64,000 bases of DNA from Aureimonas mangrovi. GTDB taxonomy: Bacteria > Pseudomonadota > Alphaproteobacteria > Rhizobiales > Rhizobiaceae. The notes below the pieces were generated by a model that made no database searches, was not told where the DNA came from, and worked only from the letters and a program-made list of their open reading frames with translations. Where the stretch lies: assembly GCF_014058705.1 (NCBI RefSeq), contig NZ_CP059692.1, positions 1,989,001 through 2,053,000 of the forward strand, given 5' to 3'. This document shows positions 37,396-49,300 of this stretch, piece after piece. Position 1 is the stretch's first letter, and the number at the start of each line of letters is the position of its first letter. The position numbers were made by a program, and so were the translations under genes.

Positions 37396-40300
37396 TCAGA
37401 CGACGAGGTCGTAGTGGAACAGCGGGTCGGGCGTGCCGCCGGTATCGTCCACACCGGCCGAGCCGTCGTCGGCTATCAGTGCGACGAAGGCGTCGAGCGG
37501 ATCATCCTGCGCGAAGTCCGATGCGAAGGCCGTGGTCGTCATCGCGGCCGGGGCCAGCGGCGCCTTCTCGATCGAGATGGATTGCAGGTCCATGGCTCCA
37601 CCGTTGAAGGCGAGGCGCACGGTCTGCACGCCCGCATTCAGCTCGACCCGCGCCGCCTCGCTTTCCGCGAAGGTGTCCCAGCCTCCCGTGAAGCCGATCG
37701 CGACGGACGGCGCGGTGCGGTAGATCACGCCGTTCTGCTCGAAGGTGGTGACGATCGAGCGTGATCCCGCCGCATCCCCGCGAGAGGTCAGGAACGAGAC
37801 GTCGTAGAAGCCCGCTTCCTCGACGCTGATCGTGTATTCGATCCACTCACCGTTCGCGATCCAGCCAACCGAACTCGTGGCCGCCACGATGTCCACCGCT
37901 GTTCCCGGCCGGACTGCATTGGTGCCGAGCTGCGCGGGCGTCGTGTCGTTGTAGGCGACGCCTTGCCCGCCATTGTCGAAGGCAGTGGCGGAGAGCGTCA
38001 GCCCGTCGGCATCGACCAGATGCGGCGTGCCGCCGAAGGGCGTCTGCGCCGAACCCGGCTGCTGGGTCATGGTGAAGGACGCGAGGTCGAGGACGTAGCC
38101 GTTGGATGCCAGCGGCCCGTCGAAGGTCAGGCGGAGCGTCTGCGGACCGCTCGGCAGCGAGATCGTGATCGGCGTGCTGTTGGCGAATGCCGCCGAGCCG
38201 AAATTGCTGCCGCCCGCGTGGCCATCGGCCAGCGCCACCGTCCCGAGCGTCTGCCCTCCGGCGAGCGAGACCGCGATGGTCGCCCCCGTCACCGGTGTCT
38301 TGGCGTTCGCCACGAAGGTGTAGAGCCCGCTTGCCGGAACGTTGATCGTGTACTCCACCCACTCGCCCGGCAGCACATGGCCGATGTCGTTGCCCGGTCC
38401 GACGAACTCCACCCCGTCGCCCGGACGGAAGTTGGTGCCGCCGTCCTTGCCCGGATTGTCGTTATAGGCAACGCCCTGCCCGCCCGTGTCGTAGAACGAG
38501 GCATCAACCGTCAGCGCACCGTTGGTGAAGCTCGGAGCCGTGCCGCCATAGGGCGCCTGCGCCGAACCCGGCTGCTGGGTCATGGTGAAGGACGCGAGGT
38601 CGAGGACGTAGCCGTTGGATGCCAGCGGCCCGTCGAAGGTCAGGCGGAGCGTCTGCGGACCGCTCGGCAGCGAGATCGTGATCGGCGCGCTGTTGGCGAA
38701 TGCCGCCGAGCCGAAATTGCTGCCGCCCGCATGGCCATCGGCCAGCGCCACCGTCCCGAGCGTCTGCCCTCCGGCGAGCGAGACCGCGATGGTCGCCCCC
38801 GTCACCGGTGTCTTGGCGTTCGCCACGAAGGTGTAGAGCCCGCTTGCCGGAACGTTGATCGTGTACTCCACCCACTCGCCCGGCAGCACATGGCCGATGT
38901 CGTTGCCCGGTCCGACGAACTCCACCCCGTCGCCCGGACGGAAGTTGGTGCCGCCGTCCTTGCCCGGATTGTCGTTGTAGGCAACGCCCTGCCCGCCCGT
39001 GTCGTAGAACGAGGCATCAACCGTCAGCGCACCGTTGGTGAAGCTCGGGGCCGTGCCACCATAGGGCGCCTGCGGCCCGGTGACGGGGGGTGTCGTCGTG
39101 TTCGGATCGAAGAAGTCGACCGTACCGTCGTTGTCGGTGTCCTTCTCGAGTGCGTCGTTGACACCGTTGCCGTTCGCGTCCTCCGCCGCGGTCAACGCGT
39201 GCGGGCGGACGTTCTTCACCACGAACATATGGTCGTTGTAGTCGTAGTTTCCGGCGCCCGGGTAATCCTGGATGCCGATATAGGTGCCCTCGATGACGTT
39301 GCCGTCCGCGTCCAGCGCCTGGAAGAAGCGGATGAGGTGCCCCTGCTGATCGTTGACCAACTGTCCGAAGTTCGGATCGATGCGGTTGGCGTTCGGGTCC
39401 GTCCACGAAGAGTAGGTCGGTCGCCCGTCCACCGAGATGTAGAGGCCGAAGGGCGTGCTCACGTTGATCGTGCCGCGTGCCACGCTGGCACCTGCGCCGG
39501 GGCCCGCAAGCAATTGGTCCGGCAGGACCGTCTGTCCCTGCTGGTCGTCATTGGCGAAGAGGTTCGTGACCTGCGAGGACCCGAGGCCGTGGAAGCCGAG
39601 GCGTGCAACGTTGCCCTGGTTGAGAAATGCCGCGATCTGGATGATCTCGATCGGTTTGGTGCCGTCGAGGCGCTCCAGATAGGGCATCAGCACTTCGTCG
39701 CCGATGGTCTCGACGAGGCCGCCCCCGGCGAGCTCGCCCTGGGCCACGTCCGTGCCGTAGCCGAACGCCTCGACGATCTGGGCGACGGTGGGCTCGGAAT
39801 TGTTCTCGGAGAACTCCTGCGCCAGACCGGCAAGCTGGATGACCTGCACACCGTTCGAGATGTCGTCCGTACGGATGGTCAGGGTCGACTTGTAGAGATC
39901 GGCGCCCGCCGCGGTCCCGGCGTGGGTGCCGATGAAGCGGACCGTGATCGTGGCGCTCGCCCCGGCCGCGATGCTCGTCGGGATTGTCCCGACGATCTCG
40001 AAGGCAGCCGCATCGGCGATATCGATCCCGGCGATCGCCAGGGGGGCGAAGCCGTCATTGGTGATCGTGAAAGTCGCCTCGTTGCGGAAGGCCTGCGTGG
40101 CGCTGGCTGGCTGGTCGATACTGGTGAAGACGAGGCGATCGTCGGCCGCCGCGTCATCGAGACCAGTTACGACGAGGTTCTGCCCGAAGCCGACCGGTTC
40201 GACGCCCTCAATGATGAAGAGGTTGTCGTTATAGTCGTAGTTGATGCCCGTGTAGTCCATGATCCCGAGATAGACGTTGGGAATCACGTTGCCCTTGGCG

Positions 40301-43300
40301 TCGAGCGCCTGGAACATCTTCACGGTATGGCCCTGCTGGGCACCGGGCACGATGACCCCTCCTGTCGGGTTGAGGCGCGGATCGGTCGAGAGACCCGCCA
40401 CCGAGATGCCGAAGACCTCGTTGCCCACCCAACCGTCCGGGATGGTCGCGTTGTCGAAGGTGCGGGTGGCGAAGGTCGCGTCGTTGCCGGCGTTGGGCAG
40501 GAGGCGTTGGTTGTCGTTGCCCTGGTGGTTCCAGAACTGGACGTTGGCGCCCTTGTTGCCTGGATTATGGATGTGGAGGGTCGCCCCGCCCGGCCCATGG
40601 AAAGCGGCGATCTGCGTGATCGTCGCGCTCGTCGCGCCGTCGGCGATCCGCCAATAGGGCGAAAGGACTTCCGTCTCGTCGGTCTTGGCGAAGACGTCGT
40701 TCGTCGACAGAACCGAGTTCTCGCCGCCGCCGCTCAGCGTCAGCCCTTCGATGACATTTCCGAACCCGAAGATCTTCCAGATCTCGTTGACGTTCGGCTC
40801 CTGCCCGCCCTCGTCGCGCGCCTGCCAGAACCCGGAAAGCTGGACCTTCGAGACCGGGTTGCCGGCATCGTTTGTAACGATGGTCAGCACGCCCTCGAAG
40901 ATGGTCGAGGTGGCATCCACGTTCGTCGTTGGCGGCGTGTAGGCGGCGCGGTTGAAGTTCACCTGCACGTCGATCGACTGTCCGGCCGCAAGGACGAGTC
41001 CGTCGAGGATCGCGGGATTGGCGAGGACGAACGGGCCTGTCAGTTCGAAGTCGATGAACTCCAGCGGCTCCGTGCCCGTGTTGGTCAGCCGGACGGAGCC
41101 GGTGTCCTTGTAGTCGCGCGGGTCCGCCGGAACGACGGCACCCGGATTCTCGAGGTACGAGAAGTGGAGGCGGTCGGCGAAGAAGGCAGGATCGAGGCTC
41201 TCGACGAGGATGTCCGCATTCGGATTGCCCGGCGCAGGCTGCACGTCGAGATAGTCGATGCCGCTGGCGCCCGGCGCGTCGGAGACGATGCGAAGCTGAT
41301 ACTGCGTCCCCGCCGTCAGCTCGACATAGATCGACGTCTCGCCCGTCACGCCGACACCCGGGAAGGCGCTGTCGTCGATCGCGACACCGTTGAGGAACCA
41401 GGTCAGCCCCTGCCCGTTGGGCGCGCCGGCATTGGCCGCGACGTCGAGCTTGTAGATCCGATCCGTGTCGACCGTGAAGTAGAAGTCGACGGTCGAGCCG
41501 TTGATGGTGTTGGCCGAACCGTCCGTCGCCTCCAGCTCGATCCGCCCGCCCTCCCCGGTGATCTCGGCCGGATCCGGCTCGAAGACCGAAACCGGCTCCT
41601 TGGTGATGCGCAGGCTGTCGACGTTCGGCCCGTTGGCCGCCGGCGCGACGAGGGTGATGGTGTGAGTGCCGGCCGCGAGGTCGAGGGTGAAGGACTGCGG
41701 ACCCCACAGCGTCTCACCGCCGTTGCTGTTGGCGACAAACGGCAGCGTCTGCGGCGGACCGCCGTCCACCGACACCGTCATCGGGCGCGCCGCCTTGCCG
41801 GCGCCGAGTGCGTAGAGGATGTCGATCCCGTAGGTGCCGGCCTGCGAGACAGAGACCGTCCACACGATGGACTGGTCGGCCGTGCCGACGAAATCGACGA
41901 AAGCGCCGCCCGTCTGGTTGCGGTTCTCTGTCACGATCGCCGCGCCGTCGAGCTCGGCCTTCTCGGCCTCGTAGATGAGATAGGTCGTCCCGTCGACGAC
42001 GACCTCGCCGTCGTTCGGGAAGGTTTCGCGTTCCGCCGGTACCAGCACCTCCATCTGATCGATGTTCGGACCGGTGGCGTTGATCGAGCGCAGCGTGACG
42101 GTGTTCTGCCCGCCGAGAAGCGCGACGGGGACCTCCACTTCGGCCCACACCGTCCAGCCATCCGTTACGGCGCCGGTGGCGGTGGGCGCAAAGGACTGGA
42201 TCTTGACGATCGAGCCGTTCACTTCGAGCTGCAGCGGGCGGTCCGCCGTGGCGCCGTTCGAATAGCGGAAGCGCAGCACCGCCGAGCCAGCCTGATCGGA
42301 GGGCACCTGGAAGGTGAATGTGATGAAGTCGGCATTGGTGGAGCCGAAGTCGGCATAGCCACCCGGAACGCCATCGGAGTTGTCGGTATTCCCGTCAGTT
42401 CCGAAGGCGCCGGGCCGCAGGCCGTTTATGTACCCGGGACCCGATCCGTTGAGCTCCGGGTTTATAGCATCGCGGATCTGGATCTGAGCGGCGGTGCCGG
42501 TGGCGATGGTGACGGCGGTGCCGTCGCCGGGCGTGCGGTCCTCCGCCTGGATGGTCACGAGATTGACGAGCTCACCCGCCAGCTCGCCGACAGTGAAGGA
42601 GACGTTGGCGCTCGCGGTGTTCAGGGCATCGTCGGTGACCACGATGGTGCCGGTGGCAGCGCCGGTGACGGCGCCCAGATCGATGGTGAAGCGGTTCTGC
42701 GCGTTCAGCGTCACCGTCGTCGCCGGGCCGCCGTTGAAGGAGACACGGATGGCGGTGATGTCGTCATCAAGGCCGTTGACCTGGAAGACCGCGGCCGAAG
42801 GATCGGTGACGTCGACCGGTACGAGCGCGAGGTCGTTTCCGACGTCGGCAGTGTCGTCCGTTGTCACGCCGCCCGGTGCAGGCGTCAGAAGGATGAGCTG
42901 GCTGGCGCCCGTGCCGCGATTGAGCGTCATCAGATAGAGCTGGCCCGTGGCCGGGTTCTCGATGATGTCGAGCGGGTCGATGTAATTGTCGATGATCGAG
43001 CCGTCGGGCCGGCGCAGGACGTCGTCGGCGATGATCTTGCCCGACGCATCGACCTGGATCATGCGCACATTGTCGCCGACCGAGAACTGGGCGAAGAGGA
43101 TTGCGCCCGTCAGGTTCGAGCCGAACGCGTTGCCCATGTACTCGATCGCGCCGTTGGGCGAGCGGTTGTAGCCGAGATTGTAGACCCCGTCGAAATCGTA
43201 GTTCGGATCGACCTGGGTGCCCGGTGCGTAGCCGTTGGTGTTGGGGTTGCCGTCGTTGCCGCCGACGACCTCATGGGGATCGGCGCCGCTCGTCGGATTG

Positions 43301-46300
43301 CCGCCGTTCAGGATGTACTCGCCGTGCAGCGCGTTCGGGTGGCCGTAATATTTGCCCTCGTCGACGGTGAAGAAGTAGTCGTACTGCTTCGGCGAGTTGG
43401 TGATGACCTGGCTGCCGGGCTGGGTCGGGTCGTCCGGCGTGCGGCCGCCCGCAGCCGTGCCGTTGGTCGGCACGTACAGATTGCCGTTGGAGTGCCAGAC
43501 GAGATCGTAGGCGTTACGCACGCCGGTGGCGAAGATCTTCAGAACCGCATCGGCCGCGTAGGGGTTGTAGAAGCCCGGATAGGTGCCGTCCGGGTTAAAG
43601 GCGCTGAGCGGATTCGTCGTCGTCGGCGCCGTCACAGGCTCGGTGCGCACGTCATAGCCGCCAGCCGGGGCGTCGCGCGTCGGGTCGATCTCGAGGATCG
43701 AGGCGTTGAGCAGGCGCTCGGGGCGGTTGCCCCAGGCACCGTCCGCCTGGCCGGCGGCCGAGTTGGAGCCCTGGCTGACATACAGGAGATACTCGGGTTC
43801 CCCGGCCGTGCCGAAGTCCGGGTTCTTGCGGAACTCCAGGCTGTTCGTCAGGTGGTCGCCGCCCGAGCGCGGCAGGCCCGAGATGTAGGTTTCGGCCGTG
43901 GCCCCGGCGAAACTGCCGTCTTCGCCGAGCGTTATCTTGGAGATGCGACCGGAGAATTCGGGTGTGTCGAACGCCTTGTTCTCGCGCGGGATCGGCGCAT
44001 TGTCGCTGATCCAGATCGTGTTCGGGTCGTTCGGGTCGAACACAAAGCCAACGATACCGCGACGCTCGCCGCCGCCCGCGTTCAGGTAGTCGAGGCTGAG
44101 CGTCTCGATCGAGGCCTTGTCGATCGTGCCGTCCGGGTTGACCTCCCAGCGATGAACCTCGCCGGTGATCGTGGCGACATAGAGCTTGCCGTCGGGACCG
44201 AACTCGATGGTCGTGAAACCGCCGGCGCCGTCTGCGAAGCCGTTGAGGATGACGTTGGTGGTGAAGGCGACGTCGCGGGCCACCTCCTCCGGCGCCGTGC
44301 CCGTCACGAAGGTCGTCGTCAGGTCCTGGAACTGGCGCAGCGCGCCGTTCGGGTCCTCGATGCTGCCGAGGTCCATCACGTCCTGGACCTTCAGCGTGTA
44401 GCTCGTGTTCTCCTTCAGCATCTGGAGCGGACGGATGGTGAGCGAGTCCGCGCCGCCCGAAATCTGCACGTCGATCGCCACCTCGACGCCGGTCAGCGTC
44501 TCCACAAGCTTGATGTTCTCGACATACTTGATGTTCGGGCCGCGATTGCCGTCCGCCTGGAGATTGACGCCGACCACGAGGAAGGAGGTCGGGTCGATAC
44601 CCACCGGCAGCTCGCCGTTGGCGCCAATGGCCAGCGACACCTGCCCGTCATTGTTGGCGGCCATCGGGGCGACGAACTGTGAGAAGTCGAGATCGGCGGA
44701 GCGGCCGTCATCAGGGGTGATGTCCGGCACCCGCTCCACTTCGAGATACTGGATTTCCGTGTTGGTGCCGCCGATCGAGTCGATCGTCAGGCGGCCGTCC
44801 GTGACGGTCACCACCTTGGTGACGAGCGTGGAGCGGAAGCCGCCGCCGCCCTGGCTTCCGTCGATCGGGTTCGCTGGAACCCAGCTCGGCAGCGCGCTCT
44901 CACCCTCGATGTTGATGACGTAGTTGGAATCGAACGCCCCGGCCGTATCGCCGATCGAAAGCGTGATCTGGTAGGTGCCGTTCTCCAGCGCCATCTCCCA
45001 GGCCCGCGCGCCAGCCGCGCCGGCGCCCGGATACTCGAAATGGGCATAGGTCTTCTGAAGATCGGAGGCACCCGGAACAGTGTTCTTGTACCAGTGAGCG
45101 TTCGCCGGCTGGGCCGCCGCGATTGTGCCGTTGCCCGTGCCGTCGGCGACGCTCGCCTCCGTCACCCAGCCGTAGGAGAAGCCGTTACCGCGATCTCCGA
45201 AGGCCGCACCGATGTCGGCGAGGTAGCCGTCGGGCGTGACGTAACCGCTCGGCAAGCCCTGCGCCGCCTGGCCCGGAGCGGGCTGGAAATTGATCTTCAC
45301 GACCTCCTCGAAGCGAATCTGCTCGCGGGTGTCGATCGGCTCGCTGCCCTCGCGGCTGACGGTGACGTTGTCGATGTTCGGGCCGTTGGCCACGGTGTTG
45401 GAGATGGTGACAGTGTTGGAGCCGGCAGCAAGGTTCACCGTTACCGTCGCGGTCTGCCAGTTGTCCCATGCATCGACCCCGGTTCCCGGGAAGGAGACCG
45501 TCACGGTCTGCCCGCCGACGGTCAGGCTCATCGGCCGGTCGCCGTTCGCGCCGCCGCCGCCGTTGGAGTAGCGGAAGGAGAAGGTGTAGGCGCCGGCCGT
45601 CGGGGCATCCACGGTGAAGGACGCCGCATCGCCGATCTGGGTGCCCATGTCCATGTAGCCGGTGCCGGTGAAGCCGTCCCACAGGCCATCGCCGTTGGCG
45701 TCACGCGGCAGGTCGCGCGTCTCGGGGTTGGTGGCCGTGCGCGCCTGCGTCAGTTCGGCCGCGGTGCCGGTGTTGTCGATGGGCGTGAAGCTCTCACCCT
45801 CGACTGTGACCGAGAAGGGCGGCTGCACGACACCGCCGACGACGATCGGCATCGAACTGGAGGCCACATTGCCGGCGTCGTCCGTGACGTAGACCGTCGC
45901 GGTGTAGTTGCCGGCCGTCAGACCCGAGCCATCGGCGACGAGGTCGCCATCCGCATCCGGGTTGACGAGCGTGCGGGTGACGCCGCCGTCGAAGCTGATT
46001 TCGACCTTCACGATGTCGAGGTCGATGCCGGCGAGATTGAAGTTGATGGATTCCAGCGCTGCACCGGTGAGCGGGCCGTCCGGGCCCGAGAGGAAGAGGT
46101 TGCCGTCCTCGTCCGCAGACGTGTCCGGCACGCCGCCCTGCCCGGTGATGGTGATGGAGTCGACGTTCGGGCCGGTGTTCGCCCCGGCCGGGATGGCGAT
46201 CGAGATCGTGTTCTCGCCCGCTGCGAGCGTCACGGAAATTGTCTGGACGCCCCAGTTGTTGAAGCCCTCGCCCGGCCCCTGCACGTTCGTGCCGGTGGCG

Positions 46301-49300
46301 ACGAAGGGCAGGACGATCGCCGTGCCGCCGTTGACCACGAAGTCGAGCGGCCGGTTGGAGTTCGTCGCGTAGCGGATGGCGATCTCGTAGACGCCAGCCG
46401 TCGGTGCGGTGAAGGTGTAGCTCGCCTTGTCGCCGGCCGTGTCGCCGAAATCGAGATAACCCGTGCCGGTGAAGCCCGGCCGCAGGCCGTTGACGAGTTG
46501 CGTGTTGGTCGAGTTCTCGGGGTTCGACGGGTCTCGAACGGTCGTGTCGTTGTCGTTCGCGTCATTGTCGAGGATCGTCAGCACGCCGTCCTCGGCCTGG
46601 ATGGTCAGCGCGAAGGGTTCTTCGGTGCCCGGCTCCGCCACGGTGAGCGTGAAGGAGACGGACTCCGAGTCCAGAGCGCCATCGCTGGCGAAGACGGTGA
46701 TCTCGTAGGTGCCGACCGGCAGCGATGAGGCAACGACCAGTTGGCCGTCCTCGACCGTGATGCCGCTCGGCAGCGCCGCGCCGCCGGACAGAGCGATGTA
46801 GGAGACCGCAGCACCTTCGGGGTCGGTGGCGCCCAGAAGCGCCGCGAGGTCGAGCGTCTGCGTCGTGCCGGCCGTCAGCGTCAGGTCATCGATCCCGGCG
46901 CCGGCTGCAAGGACCGGCGCCTCGTCGACGTCGCCGACGGTGATCGTCAGCTCGCTCGTCGTGGAAAGGCCCTGGGCGTCGGTCGCCGTCACCGAGACAG
47001 TGACCGTATCCGCCGCCTCGTGGTCGAGCGCGACGCCGTCCGCGAGGCGCAGCGTCGCGCCATCGACGACGAAGCGCGCGTCATCGACCGTGTAGACGAT
47101 GGCGGAAGGATCGCCGTCGGGATCGGTCGCCGAAAGGAGGCCGATAACGGCGCCGGCCGCGTTCTCGGCGACGCTCGCATTGTCGATCTGCGGGGCGCCC
47201 GGCGCCAGCTCCGGCGTCGGCGCGCGGGTGAAGCTCAGCTTGTCGATCCGGAGGAATTCGCCGCCGTCCGCGCGACCTGTGAGGCTGGCGAGCGTGCCCG
47301 GCTCGATGAAGACCGGCGTCTGGAAGGTGATGGTCTTTAGATTGCCCGTCTGGGCGCCGTCGCCACGCGGCTGCGTCGGGTTGAGGAACATGCCCGGCGC
47401 GTCGAAGCTGACGTTCTCGGCGAGAACCGTGTCTCCGATGGTCAGCGTGAACACGGCCGAGCCGTCCGTTTCGTCGTAGACTGTGATCGAGACCGTGTAC
47501 CAGCCTTCCGACACGCCGTTGGCCGACAGGTCGGTCGTGATCTCGCCGGTCTGGTTGGCGTTGGTGCGGATGATCTGGTTTCCGGACGCGCCGACGGCGG
47601 CCGCCGCATAGAAGCCGATGGCCGAGCTTAGGCCCGTGAAGGCTTCGGCCTGGACGGTCGTCACCTCGCCGATCTGCGGGCCGGAGACGGTGAAGTCGAG
47701 GACGAGCTCGGCACGCAGGCCGAAGGGATCGGTGGCGACAATGGTGATCGTGCCGTCGCCAGTGCCCGTCGGCGTTCCGACGATAACGCCCTCCTCGTTG
47801 ACCGTGAGGCCCGCAGGCAGGCCCTCGACGCTGAGCGTCAGCGTGTCTCCGTCCGCATCTGTGAAGGCGTCGGCGAAGAGCGCAAGGTCGATGCCCTCGA
47901 TCTCCTGCCCGATCCTGCCGAAGAAGGGTTCGTAGGCCATCCCCTCGACCAGGGTCGGCGCGTCGTTGACGTCCTCCACCGTCAGTCGGAACTCCACCGA
48001 TGCCGTGCCGCCGCGCCCATCGTCGGCCGTCACCGTCACGACGTAGGGGACGGTCGAAGGCGCAAGGCCGAGCGGTCCGGCGAGCGTGCCGTCAATGACC
48101 GTGAGGCCGCTGGCACCGGCGACGACATTGCCGTCTGCATCCGTGATGGTCACGGTGTAGGTCAGTGCGTCGCCATCGGCGTCGACGAAGGGCAGATCGA
48201 TTTCCACCGCGCTGCGCTCGGGCAGCGTCAGGTCGGCGATGCCGCCGCCCACCACGCTCGGCGCGCGGTTGTCGACCGGCTCGCCGGCGCCCTCGCTCAG
48301 TTGCACAGCGCTGAAGCTGACGGAGCCGAGGCCGTTGCTGGCAACGTCGTCGTCAGCCACGAAGACCAGCGAGTTGATCGTCTTGCCGGCATGAGCGGAA
48401 AGATCGATCGTCAGGGTGATGACCTGGCCCGGCGTACCGATCGCGCCACCGCGGAGGTCCACGAAGGACGCCTGCCCCTGCGAACCCGCGATCTGGTAGA
48501 CTGAGCGGTCGCTCATCTCGAAGGGCGAGTTGTCGTCGTCGAAGCCGATGGCGATGATCTCGGGCAGGTACTGTCCGATCGTCACCGTCACGGTCAGCTT
48601 CGTCTCGGAAGTGATCGTATAGTTCTGCCCGAGGGGGGCGCGCTTCCACAGATTGCCGCCGAGATCGAGCGATGCACCGTCCTGCGAGACGGACGCCGTG
48701 CCCGGCCCGTTGTCCTGCGCGCTGTAGGAGGTCAGCGTCGAGACGTCGAAGAGCATGCTCGTGGGGCCGACAGGCTCCACGACGTCCGTAACGGCGAGCG
48801 TCAGGGCACGCGTCGTCGTCTGCGTACCGTCCGATGCGACGACGCTGAGCGAAAGTTCGGGTTCCGCTGCAAAGTCGAAGACGGCGCCTTCGGCGACCAC
48901 GATTTGGCCGGCAGCGTTGATGACGAAGCGATCGTCGTCGACCGTGAAGGTGACAGGCGCGCCCTCGGGGTCGACCGAGGAAAGCGTCCCGATCACCGTG
49001 CCGGCCGCTGCGTTCTCCGGCAGGGAGAGCGTGCCGGCGAAGGTGATTGCGCCGGGCGCCTCATCGACGTCGGAGACGGTGATCGAGATGTCCTGAGTGA
49101 CCGACGTCGCGCCGTCTCCGACGGTCACGGTGACCTCGTACGTACCGTCGCCATCCGCGTCACCGGGCGCCTCGAAATCGGCCGCCGCCTTGAAGGCGAT
49201 CGCGCCGGTGGCGTCGATGGTGAAAAGGTCGGCGTCCGCGCCGGAAAGCGCGAAGGTCAGTGCGTCGGCGTTGGCGTCCGTGGCGACGACGCTGCCGACG

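Noticed and set aside
37963-44682. Very long plus-strand open frame (2239 codons) opposite the giant gene
   Set aside because: It is an antisense shadow of a GC-rich, repetitive coding sequence: its residues are dominated by Arg, Gly, Val and Asp, it repeats wherever the giant gene repeats, and the minus frame has clear domains.
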